From Verrucomicrobiota bacterium (lineage in GTDB: Bacteria; Verrucomicrobiota; Verrucomicrobiae; Limisphaerales; UBA11358): a stretch of 15,626 nucleotides of DNA. Position numbers and translations under genes: made by a program. Below, piece by piece: positions 8,239 through 14,894 of the stretch. The first letter of the stretch is position 1. Each line of letters starts with the position of its first letter. The stretch spans positions 1 to 15,626 of the forward strand of contig JACZKP010000199.1 of NCBI GenBank assembly GCA_014860005.1, given 5' to 3'. Below the pieces are notes generated by a model. It was not told the origin of the DNA and searched no databases. It saw only the letters and a list, made by a program, of their open reading frames with translations.

Positions 8239-8799
8239 ATGACACTGGACGACATTCTTTTAGAGGCGGAAGAAAAGATGGAGAAGACGGAGCGGGTGGT
8301 GGTGAACGAGTTTTCGGGTGTGCGAACCGGCAAAGCCTCCGCCGCGTTGGTGGAGAACATCATTGTCGAGGTTTACGGTTCAAACATGCGCATCCGTGAA
8401 CTCGCGGGCATCACCACACCCGAACCGCGGACCTTGTCCATCCAACCATGGGATGCCACGACGGTTCACCCGATCGAGAAGGCCATACAGAAAGCCAACC
8501 TCGGACTTAATCCCGCCATTCAAGGCAAGGTGATCCGCATTTTCTTTCCGGAACTCAGCCAGGAGCGCCGTCAGGAATTCGTGAAGATCATCAAGAAGAT
8601 GGCCGAGGACGGCCGGGTGGCGATCCGCCATGTGCGCCGGGATGCCATGGACTTGTTGAAGAAGCACGCCCACGATCGCGGAGTAACCGAAGACGAAGAA
8701 AAACAAGCGGAGAAGCAGTTGCAAAAATTGACCGATGATTACATCGCGAAGATTGACCAGCACCTGGAGCACAAGGAAAAAGAAATCATGACGGTGTAA
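8239..8799 (+). CDS. frr: Ribosome recycling factor
   Basis: Works with EF-G to split post-termination ribosomes in the cytoplasm. The product is 186 residues (usual ~185) when started at ATG 8239 (MTLDDILLEAEEKMEK); the open frame extends further upstream to 8065 but that part is unlike the family. Signatures: FSGVRTGKASAALVENI, VEVYGSNMRIRELAGITTPE, PWDATTVHPIEKAIQKANLG, LNPAIQGKVIRIFFPEL, the conserved arginines in RHVRRDAM, then the long terminal helix with DDYIAKIDQ. In many bacteria frr follows pyrH; here no pyrH is next to it, the 210-base upstream gap being empty. It converges on the ftsB-like gene with 33 bases between the stops and no clear terminator. Confidence 0.97.
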   Translation: MTLDDILLEAEEKMEKTERVVVNEFSGVRTGKASAALVENIIVEVYGSNMRIRELAGITTPEPRTLSIQPWDATTVHPIEKAIQKANLGLNPAIQGKVIRIFFPELSQERRQEFVKIIKKMAEDGRVAIRHVRRDAMDLLKKHAHDRGVTEDEEKQAEKQLQKLTDDYIAKIDQHLEHKEKEIMTV

Positions 8800-8832
8800 G
8801 GCGGTGGCGGCCGCCCGAAGGCGAACCTGCTG

Positions 8833-9156
8833 TCAGCGACTCAAGGGCGCGTTGGTGACTGAGGGTTCGAAGTAAATGACCGTTTCGTCGGGCTTGGCGA
8901 GACTGAGTTGTTCGCGCATAAGCCGTTCAACGGCGTTGGTATCTTCGCGCAAAGCCCTGACGGATTCTCTCAATTGGCGGGCGGTTTCCTCCTCCTTTTG
9001 AATTTGGGCGTCGAGCCGGAGTACTTCGGTGCGTTTGCGCTCGTTTTCCTTGATGAGTGGCAGGTACCACACTGCGACGACGACGACAGCGGCAGCCAGC
9101 AACAGGAAAATCACCACTCGCGTCAGCTTGTCCCAAATGCTGAGGTCCACGTTCAT
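8833..9156 (-). CDS. FtsB/DivIC-like septum formation protein
   Basis: A bitopic membrane protein of the division machinery; in known systems FtsB/DivIC pairs with FtsL through a coiled coil to activate septal wall synthesis. The 107-residue product has a short cytoplasmic N-terminus (MNVDLSIWDKLTR), one membrane segment at ~13-31 (VVIFLLLAAAVVVVAVWYL), a charged coiled coil at ~36-75 (ENERKRTEVLRLDAQIQKEE and on) and the family end motif DTNAVERLMREQLSLAKPDE followed by VIYFEP. Length and order match the family. ATG chosen because it gives the normal N-terminus. It is divergent from the TIGR03790 gene across a 112-base intergenic region. I saw no clear promoter on its side. FtsB versus DivIC naming cannot be settled from sequence alone. 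Confidence 0.88.
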   Translation of the reverse strand: MNVDLSIWDKLTRVVIFLLLAAAVVVVAVWYLPLIKENERKRTEVLRLDAQIQKEEETARQLRESVRALREDTNAVERLMREQLSLAKPDETVIYFEPSVTNAPLSR

Positions 9157-9233
9157 GCTTGGTAGTTAAGCACGTCAGACCTGCCAGCGGAAGTAGATAA
9201 ATTCAACTCCACCTGCCGCCCACCTGCTTAATC

Positions 9234-9262
9234 TTTACGGATTCATCAACCGGCGCGATAAT
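9234..9262 (+). promoter_or_regulatory. Promoter of the TIGR03790/S8 unit, probably leaderless
   Basis: TTTACG (9234-9239), an exact 17-bp spacer and GATAAT (9257-9262; 5 of 6 to TATAAT) form a sigma70-like promoter. The expected start, 7 bases past the -10 box, is base 9269, the G of the GTG start codon. No Shine-Dalgarno fits between, consistent with a leaderless message. Confidence 0.5.
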
Positions 9263-9268
9263 CGCCCC

Positions 9269-11872
9269 GTGAACAACTTGAGGCGTTGGACGGTTGGACT
9301 GTTTATCCTGATGCTGGCCGCACTGAAGCTCCCGGGCGGCGGCAGCGGGTTAAATGTGGTCGTCGTGGTGAATCAGAACAGCACAAATTCCGTGCAACTC
9401 GGAAATTACTACTGCGAGCAACGCCGTGTGCCGCCTCAAAACCTGCTGCGCATCAACTGGAGCGGCGGTAACGCTCGTTGGACCAGAACCGAGTTTGAGA
9501 CACACCTGCGAAGTCCCTTGCTTGCCATGCTTACCGAACGGCAACTGACCAGCCAAATTGATTTCGTGCTGCTCTCCATGGACATTCCCTACCGCGTGGG
9601 GCACAGCGACCTGCCCGAGTTCTCCGGGACGAACAGCACTACGTCGGCCCTGCATTACGGCTTCAAACCAGATGGCTTGTGTCCAACTTGTCCGGCGGGA
9701 ATTCCCTCCTGCAGTCTGCCCGACGGGAGCGGCAGTGCCTACGCTGGCAGTGAGGGCGTGTTCCGAGAAACTCCGCCGATCAGTCCCCGCAGCAACGCGT
9801 GGCTCGTGATGATGATCACCTCAAGCAATCTCGCACAAGCAAAGGCCGTAGTGGACCGGGGCGTGGCCAGCGATTATTCCTTCCCGACGCAAAAGGTGTA
9901 TTTGATCCACTACGATGCGGACCCGTTCCGCGGCGTGCGCTACGCGCAGTTCGACGATAGCATTTTCGACAGCCGCCTTCGCGCGACTGCCAGCGTCCTC
10001 CGCACCAACATTCACACCCCGAGTGTACTTGGCCCGCAAGTTGGCTCGCAGTTCGGGCTGACTTCGTTTTCCCTGCCGGCCGGTTTGTTCGTGCCCGGCG
10101 CGCTGGCGGACAATCTGACTTCGTTTGGCGGAATGTTGTTTGAAGGCACCGGACACACCGGGCCGCTCTATTACTTGAATGCGGGCGCGACTGCCAGTTA
10201 CGGAACCGTCGTTGAACCCTGCAACTACCTCGAGAAGTTCCCTTCGCCGCGCAATTACTTTTACCAAGCCCGCGGCTTTAGCGCGGCGGAGTCCTACTAC
10301 CTGAGTGTGACCAACCCATATCAAGGCTTGCTGGTGGGCGAACCGCTGGCCGCTCCCTTTGCTCTGCCCGGTGAAGCGACTTGGCAGAATCTGCCGGCGG
10401 GCGCCGTTCTTACTGGCGCGACGAACTTGACCGTGGAGTTCACGGCGGCGGACGCCACGCGACCGCTTCAGCAGGTGGATCTGTTCATCAACGGCACATT
10501 CGCGCAAACGCTGACGAACCTGCCGCCGCGCCAGGGCAATCAACTCCACGTGACCATCAACGGTCATTCGACGAACTACCCCGTTCCCAGCGGCGCGACG
10601 CTTCGCTCCGTGGCCAACAATTTGGCGGCAACGCTCAACACCACGAGCTATAGCAACGCCACGAAGGTGGCCGCGTTCGCACGGGGCGACCGCCTTGAGT
10701 TGCGCAGTTTGAACTTGGCCGCGCGCGGCGAACAGATTTTCTTGAACGTCAGCAACGCCATCGGCGCGGCGACTGCCTTGACCACGCACCTCGGCGCCAG
10801 CCGGGGCGATTTTCTGGACAGTGCGGCGCTCGGCCGGCGGAACTTCACGGTCACCAACGCGCCGCTGACGGATAGCTTTCTGCAAATGACCGTCACCCGA
10901 ACGAATGGCGAGATCATAACGGTGAGCGTGACCAATGCGCCGGGCAACACCAACACGGGCGTGTTGGTGAAGGAGTTGCTGGACGCGATCCATACGAACG
11001 CAACCCTGATGACGAGTGAAGGAGTGATGGTGGAGGATTATGTTTCTTACAATTTTTGGTTTGGCCGGCAGGGCGGGGAGTTCAATTTGCTGGCACGCTC
11101 ACCCGGTTGGCTTGAATCTCAAATTCAGGCGCGTCTCAGCGGCTCGGCCAACTTTGCCATCCTGCCGGCGAACAATCTTCCGCTGGACGAAAACGTGAGC
11201 GACCTGCACCCGCGCAATCATCTTTACCTCACTGCCGGCCTCACGGGACTGCCCCTCACATTTAATCTGGACACCACAACGCTGCCGGACGGCTTCCACG
11301 AACTAACCGCAGTCGCATACGAGGGCAGCCACGTGTGCACGCAAACCCGGGTCTCGCGATTGGTGCGCATCCAAAACACGACCCTCGCGGCCAGCTTCGA
11401 TTCGCTCATGGGCGACACGAACACCGCGCTGGAAGCGACGTTGCAGTTTGCCGTAACCGCCAACGCGAGTGACATCTCACGCATCGAACTCTTCAGCACG
11501 GGTGGTTCGTGGGGAACAAACCTGAATCAATCCGCGGCGGTATTCTCCGTCGCTGCCAGTCAACTGGGCATCGGCCTGCATCCGTTTTACTGCCTGGTGA
11601 CGCGCGCGGATGGCGCAGCTTACCGGACCGATACAAAATGGGTTCGCATCATTGGAAATGAACCGCCGTTCTCGTTGTCGGTGGCAGGCGCGGCACCTAC
11701 GTTGTCCTGGCCGGCTACGGCGGGGCGGCGTTATGAAGTGTTGAGCACAACCAACGTGGCGACGGCATTTTCTTTGCGGGGCGCCGTTACCCCGACAAAC
11801 TCACTCGGCCGGTGGTCGGAAACCAACAATGCCGCTTCGCAGCGCCATTACCGCGTGCGGGCGACCCCTTGA
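9269..11872 (+). CDS. TIGR03790 family secreted protein
   Basis: 867 residues; function unknown. A signal peptide is visible (MNNLRRWTVGLFILMLAALK, cut near 25-27), which supports the GTG start: the next in-frame ATG would cut into the hydrophobic core. Residues ~28-365 carry the TIGR03790 region: NVVVVVNQNSTNSVQLGNYY, the CEQRRVPPQNLLRI segment, IDFVLLSMDIPYRV, a Cys-bearing loop CPTCPAGIPSC, KVYLIHYDADP, and near its end GATASYGTVVEPCNYLEKFP with YLSVTNPYQGLLVGEPLAAPF. Beyond are Ig-like segments (VDLFINGTFAQTL), repeated VTN-rich beta regions, and a last ~60-residue module ending RHYRVRATP. It heads a two-gene unit: its TGA overlaps the region of an AGGAG that serves the S8 peptidase gene. 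No catalytic motif is known for the family, and no PEP-CTERM-type anchor is seen. Confidence 0.85.
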   Translation: MNNLRRWTVGLFILMLAALKLPGGGSGLNVVVVVNQNSTNSVQLGNYYCEQRRVPPQNLLRINWSGGNARWTRTEFETHLRSPLLAMLTERQLTSQIDFVLLSMDIPYRVGHSDLPEFSGTNSTTSALHYGFKPDGLCPTCPAGIPSCSLPDGSGSAYAGSEGVFRETPPISPRSNAWLVMMITSSNLAQAKAVVDRGVASDYSFPTQKVYLIHYDADPFRGVRYAQFDDSIFDSRLRATASVLRTNIHTPSVLGPQVGSQFGLTSFSLPAGLFVPGALADNLTSFGGMLFEGTGHTGPLYYLNAGATASYGTVVEPCNYLEKFPSPRNYFYQARGFSAAESYYLSVTNPYQGLLVGEPLAAPFALPGEATWQNLPAGAVLTGATNLTVEFTAADATRPLQQVDLFINGTFAQTLTNLPPRQGNQLHVTINGHSTNYPVPSGATLRSVANNLAATLNTTSYSNATKVAAFARGDRLELRSLNLAARGEQIFLNVSNAIGAATALTTHLGASRGDFLDSAALGRRNFTVTNAPLTDSFLQMTVTRTNGEIITVSVTNAPGNTNTGVLVKELLDAIHTNATLMTSEGVMVEDYVSYNFWFGRQGGEFNLLARSPGWLESQIQARLSGSANFAILPANNLPLDENVSDLHPRNHLYLTAGLTGLPLTFNLDTTTLPDGFHELTAVAYEGSHVCTQTRVSRLVRIQNTTLAASFDSLMGDTNTALEATLQFAVTANASDISRIELFSTGGSWGTNLNQSAAVFSVAASQLGIGLHPFYCLVTRADGAAYRTDTKWVRIIGNEPPFSLSVAGAAPTLSWPATAGRRYEVLSTTNVATAFSLRGAVTPTNSLGRWSETNNAASQRHYRVRATP

Positions 11873-11877
11873 AGGAG
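11873..11877 (+). promoter_or_regulatory. Shine-Dalgarno that supports a TTG start for the S8 gene
   Basis: AGGAG lies directly after the upstream TGA and 7 bases before TTG 11885, ideal spacing. The alternative ATG at 11921 has no Shine-Dalgarno, though it would still give a complete signal peptide. Confidence 0.6.
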
Positions 11878-11884
11878 AAACATT

Positions 11885-13300
11885 TTGACGATTCCGGTGT
11901 TTACAGCGTCAATTGACATCATGCAGAAAGCATTGAAACGCAGTTTGGGGCTGATCTGCCTCTGGCTTGGACTGGGTCTACTGCCCGTTGGAGCGGCGGC
12001 GGGCACGAATCTGCTGGTCTGGAACAAACAGGCTGACCGCGTGGACGCGGATGTGCGGGGCTGGGAACTCGCCAGCCTGCTCGAACGCGTTTCGGCGGAA
12101 ACGGGCTGGCAGGTTTACCTGGAACCCGACACCCAACACCGCGCTTCGGTCAAATTCCGGAATCTCGCCTCCGGCGACGCATTGCGCTCGCTGCTCGGCG
12201 ATTTGAATTTCGCGCTCGTCCCGCAAACCAACGCCGCCGCGCGCCTGTATGTCTTCCGCACCGGCATGCACAAGGCCACGCGATTGATCCGTCCCGACGG
12301 TGAAGGCTTTGCGGACGAACCGCCGCGCCGTGTGCCCAATCAACTCATCGTCCGCCTCAAACCCGGGGCGGACATTGACGCCTGGGCGCGGATGCTGGGT
12401 GCGAAAGTGATTGGCCGGATTCCGCAACTGGACGCCTACCTGCTGGAGTTTCCCGATGCCGCTGCCGCGGATGCCGCCCGCCTGCAACTGTCCAACGGCT
12501 CGGATGTCGCCTCAGTGGATTACAATTATTACATTGATCAACCCCAGCCCGCACGGGGCTTGTTGGCCGCCTCCAATCCGCCTTTGTCGCTTAAACTCAA
12601 GCCTCCCGGCAACACTGGCCGGGTTGTTGTGGGCTTGATTGACACCGGCGTTCAGCCGATCAGCGGCAGCCTTGCGGACTTTTTCCTGAAACAGATTTCC
12701 GTCGCGGGCGAATCCCAGTTGAATCCCAACTCGCCCTCGCACGGCACCGCGATGGCGGAAACGATTCTGCGCAGCCTGGAAATTGTGACCAAGGGCAGCA
12801 CCTCCGTGCAAATTCTGCCCGTGGACGTTTATGGGTCGAACGCCGAAACCACCAGTTGGAATGTCGCGCACGGGATTCTGGAGGCGGTCAATGGCGGGGC
12901 GACCGTCATCAACCTGAGTCTCGGTGGCGGCGGCGACAGTCCGGTGTTGCGGGATATGATCACGTCTGTCTCGGCGCGCGGAATTCCCATCTATGCGGCC
13001 GCGGGCAACGAACCGGTTGCCACGCCATTTTATCCCGCAGCGTATCCGGAAGTCATCGCGGTGACGGCGGGAGAGCAGGGGAGGATTGCAGACTACGCGA
13101 ACTTCGGCAGTTTCGTGGACGTGGCCGCGCCGGATGCCAGTGTGGTTTATTACGGTGATCGCCCGTGGTATGTGCGGGGCACGTCGGCGGCGGCGGCTTA
13201 CACCAGCGGGATGGCGGCGGGACTGGCGGACACCACGCAGAAAAATTGGAACGAAATTCAAGCCATCATCCAGCAGAACTTTCCCGTGCCGGGCAAATAG
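11885..13300 (+). CDS. Secreted S8 (subtilisin-like) serine peptidase with N-terminal STN-like domain
   Basis: 471 residues from TTG (459 from ATG 11921). Signal peptide: Lys/Arg at 15-19, core LGLICLWLGLGLLPVG, cut near 39. Residues ~45-125 look like an STN domain, the small N-terminal domain of secretins and TonB receptors (WELASLLERVSAETGWQVY, VKFRNLASGDALRSLLGDLN). Residues ~150-220 resemble the inhibitory prodomain of fervidolysin-like proteases (PNQLIVRLKPG, DAYLLEFPDAAAADAARL). The catalytic domain holds the full S8 set: Asp253 in GLIDTG, His286 in SPSHGTAMAE, oxyanion Asn375 in AAAGNE and Ser434 in VRGTSAAAA (the usual GTSMA is GTSAA here). It is co-transcribed with the TIGR03790 gene (12 bases apart), so that protein or other exported proteins are plausible substrates; this is inference. 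An active secreted peptidase is likely. Confidence 0.9.
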   Translation: MTIPVFTASIDIMQKALKRSLGLICLWLGLGLLPVGAAAGTNLLVWNKQADRVDADVRGWELASLLERVSAETGWQVYLEPDTQHRASVKFRNLASGDALRSLLGDLNFALVPQTNAAARLYVFRTGMHKATRLIRPDGEGFADEPPRRVPNQLIVRLKPGADIDAWARMLGAKVIGRIPQLDAYLLEFPDAAAADAARLQLSNGSDVASVDYNYYIDQPQPARGLLAASNPPLSLKLKPPGNTGRVVVGLIDTGVQPISGSLADFFLKQISVAGESQLNPNSPSHGTAMAETILRSLEIVTKGSTSVQILPVDVYGSNAETTSWNVAHGILEAVNGGATVINLSLGGGGDSPVLRDMITSVSARGIPIYAAAGNEPVATPFYPAAYPEVIAVTAGEQGRIADYANFGSFVDVAAPDASVVYYGDRPWYVRGTSAAAAYTSGMAAGLADTTQKNWNEIQAIIQQNFPVPGK

Positions 13301-13318
13301 CAACCCGCCGAAGTCACC

Positions 13319-13346
13319 GCGTGATGCGTGATGCGTGATGCGTGAG
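13319..13346 (+). repeat. Tandem 7-mer repeat
   Basis: gcgtgat occurs three times in a row and is followed by gcgtgag, starting 18 bases after the S8 peptidase stop. A short slippage-prone array with no evident function. Confidence 0.85.
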
Positions 13347-13369
13347 CCGCTGAATCTCGGGAAGGTATA

Positions 13370-13525
13370 TCAGTGGGAGGCGCAGCCGATCTTGGAGAAC
13401 GCAATCAAATAGGCCAGGCCAGCGACAATGAGCAGCCACGGATTGCCGCCCATCATCAACAGGATGCCCCAGGCCAGCACCAACCCCATCAAAAGATAAA
13501 CTGCCGTCGCCAAAATGAATTTCAT
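13370..13525 (-). CDS. Small two-helix membrane protein (51 residues)
   Basis: ATG at complement 13523-13525, TGA at complement 13370-13372. The product starts MKFILATAVYLLMGLVLAWG, continues ILLMMGGNPWLLIVAGLAYL and ends IAFSKIGCASH. Two hydrophobic helices (about 3-24 and 29-43) are joined by a GGNPW turn; the second is followed by a lysine and a near-terminal Cys. The uninterrupted hydrophobic pattern with a central Gly-Asn-Pro-Trp turn is hard to get by chance. I have a faint memory of similar tiny proteins in Verrucomicrobiota but cannot name a family. It is convergent with the S8 gene. No Shine-Dalgarno is visible. A peripheral or regulatory membrane role cannot be inferred further. Confidence 0.7.
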   Translation of the reverse strand: MKFILATAVYLLMGLVLAWGILLMMGGNPWLLIVAGLAYLIAFSKIGCASH

Positions 13526-13563
13526 GGCCAACAGATTAGCGTTTCCCGCGCCGGTTGCAAGCT

Positions 13564-13740
13564 GGCGAAACGAATGAACTGACCAACACCACCCGCAGCG
13601 GGACGCTCACGGTAGCCGGGTAGTGGTAGTGGGACAGCGCGTCCCGCCTGTCTCCGTGACCGTGACCAGCACCGGCTTGAGCGACGGGAACGCGAACCTG
13701 TACGCGGGCGCCGACGGCAGTTGGGCACGCCCAGCGTCAG
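13564..13740 (+). pseudogene. RHS-repeat gene remnant, left of hicBA
   Basis: In one frame GETNELTNTTRSGTLTVAG runs into TAG at 13621-13623. In another frame, from 13656, VTVTSTGLS is followed by GNANLYAGADGSWARP. Together these follow the order seen in RHS/YD-repeat proteins of Verrucomicrobiota (NELT..RSGTLTVAG...VTVNG...LYAD). The two parts are split by 35 bp (13621-13655) containing the hairpin gggac-agcgc-gtccc, which shifts the frame. No start codon or intact domain remains. Confidence 0.5.
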
Positions 13741-13779
13741 AGCGTGCGCTTGTCAGCGACCACCAGATGGGATAATTTC

Positions 13780-13998
13780 ATGCCCATGAGCGAGATCATC
13801 TTCGAGGTGCGCGAAGACGAGGCGGATGGCGGATACACCGCTTCGGCCGTGAGCGGCGGCATTCACACGGAGGCGGACAGTTTGGAGGAGTTGCGGCGTA
13901 ACGTCCGCGAGGCCGTGGATTGTTACTTTGATGATCCGGCCAAAGCGCCCAAGCTGATCCGGCTTCACTTTGTGCGGGACGAGGTTTTGGCTCGATGA
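13780..13998 (+). CDS. hicB: HicB-family antitoxin
   Basis: Antitoxin of a type II HicBA module; binds and blocks HicA and usually represses its own operon. The product is 72 residues from ATG 13780; ATG 13786 (MSEIIFEVREDEADGGY) is equally good, and the longer frame from GTG 13744 adds unrelated residues. Signatures are the beta-strand start IIFEVREDE, GGYTASAVSGGIHTEADSLE and ELRRNVREAVDCYFDD, the partial RNase-H-like fold shared by short HicB proteins (some databases mislabel this group as 2-oxoisovalerate dehydrogenase). No separate DNA-binding domain is obvious in the short C-terminus. The stop overlaps the hicA start (ATGA, 13995-13998), so translation is coupled with antitoxin first, the reverse of the textbook hicA-hicB order but common in this subgroup. 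Confidence 0.9.
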   Translation: MPMSEIIFEVREDEADGGYTASAVSGGIHTEADSLEELRRNVREAVDCYFDDPAKAPKLIRLHFVRDEVLAR

Positions 13999-14237
13999 AA
14001 TTGCCGCGCGACGTGACCGGCCGTGAACTGGTCAAGGCGCTTCGTCAATTGGGCTATGAGGAAACGCGGCGCAAGGGTTCGCACATCCGTGTGACGACGC
14101 AGAAGCACGGAGAGCACCACGAAGTTGTTCCCGATCACAACCCGATCAAATGTGGAACGTTCAACGGCATTCTCAAAAGCGTGGCAAACCACCACGGCTT
14201 GACGACGGAGGAATTGTTGCGACTGCTGAATTTGTAA
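13995..14237 (+). CDS. hicA: HicA-family mRNA interferase toxin
   Basis: Ribosome-independent mRNA-cleaving toxin, neutralised by HicB. The 80-residue product has the family's dsRBD-like layout: KLPRDVTGRELVKALRQLGY, the catalytic histidine His30 in RRKGSHIRV, a strand HHEVVPDHNPIKCGTFNGIL and a final helix TTEELLRLLNL. The usual GSH motif and the 'K.GT...IL' motif are both intact, so it is probably active. It overlaps hicB by 4 bases. Together with the flanking RHS debris, this places the module in an accessory island. Confidence 0.92.
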   Translation: MKLPRDVTGRELVKALRQLGYEETRRKGSHIRVTTQKHGEHHEVVPDHNPIKCGTFNGILKSVANHHGLTTEELLRLLNL

Positions 14238-14266
14238 GCGGCATGGCGGCACGGCATTGGAGCCGC

Positions 14267-14332
14267 CGCACGAACAACGCCTCTTTGCAAACGTTCAACG
14301 TGACCAACCGAAATGAACTGACCAACGCCTGA
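14267..14332 (+). pseudogene. RHS-repeat gene remnant, right of hicBA
   Basis: RTNNASLQTFNV then TNRNELTNA ends at TGA 14330-14332. This is the stretch that normally lies just before the NELTN..RSGTLTVAG segment of Verrucomicrobiota RHS proteins. It shares the exact 15-mer aatgaactgaccaac (14312-14326) with the left remnant (13573-13587). No start codon or full domain. Confidence 0.45.
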
Positions 14333-14361
14333 CACGACGCGCTTAAGCTGGTCGGAGTAAT

Positions 14362-14603
14362 GCCTTAGTCTTGCCTGGCGGTATACAAATTTCCAATCTG
14401 CGGTATCGCCGAATTCCATTCGGTAGATTGGCCAGACGTCCGGAGACGCCGGTGCTTGCGAGCGCCAGCGGATTGGAAATCCGCGATACAGCAGGATGGA
14501 ATCCTGCGCTACTCGCCCCGTGGAGTATGTCTGCGGGGCCGCCGGGAGTAAACTCTGGTCCTTACTCCACTGGGCGAGCGTTCTCGCCAGGCAAGACTGA
14601 GCC
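14362..14603. mobile_element. Hairpin-rich element with terminal inverted repeats (MITE/REPIN-like)
   Basis: agtcttgcctggcg (14367-14380) and its exact reverse complement cgccaggcaagact (14585-14598) bound the element; the match extends to 14362 and 14603 with two mismatches. Inside are three perfect hairpins with 3-base loops: ccgaat-tcc-attcgg (14409-14423), gcggatt-gga-aatccgc (14468-14484) and gcaggat-gga-atcctgc (14491-14507). Further on, ggagtaa/ttactcc and gtggagta/tactccac (14519-14570) can pair in alternative ways, and ggcgag-cgtt-ctcgcc closes the right end. No open frame of note, so if mobile it would depend on an external transposase. Confidence 0.6.
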
Positions 14604-14751
14604 ATAACAAAAAGCTTCAAATTTGCTCTTGCTGCCGCGCGGCAACGGACGTTCAATCATCTTCGTTCGCAAACAAGACTTATGTAACCCAAAAGACAAT
14701 TCACAGATTTGCGGCTTCGGCTGCTGTCCAGAACGAAACGGGAAATTTCAC

Positions 14752-14830
14752 TCACAGGACACGCAACGAGGCATGCCCACATCGGGCGTGCCCCAAAGCG
14801 TTCCTGTGAGGGCATTCCCGTGCCCGTTCT
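14752..14830. repeat. Nested inverted repeats
   Basis: ctcacagga (14752-14760) pairs perfectly with tcctgtgag (14802-14810). Within it ggcatgccc pairs with gggcgtgcc (9 bp, one G-T). Just after it gggca pairs with tgccc. Together with the terminator-like hairpin that follows, it forms a block of four stems of repeat-like character. The rest of the 14604-14894 stretch holds nothing else I can identify. Confidence 0.5.
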
Positions 14831-14857
14831 GGGGCGTGAGTAGGTCACGCCCCTTTT
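14831..14857 (+). terminator. Terminator-like hairpin
   Basis: A perfect 9-bp stem ggggcgtga (14831-14839) / tcacgcccc (14845-14853), loop gtagg, then TTTT. It is ~600 bases past hicA with no gene just before it, so it may be part of a repeat unit rather than a dedicated terminator. Confidence 0.45.
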
Positions 14858-14894
14858 GCTCGGACAGCCACCCCTGGTGCAAACCACGAACTTT

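Noticed and set aside
8800..8832. GC palindrome (ggcggccgcc) between frr and the ftsB-like gene as a bidirectional terminator
   Set aside because: Short stem without a loop or T-run on either strand.
9821..10993. 390-codon open frame on the minus strand inside the TIGR03790 gene
   Set aside because: Arg/Val/Gln-rich shadow of a well-supported gene; no start signal or family resemblance.
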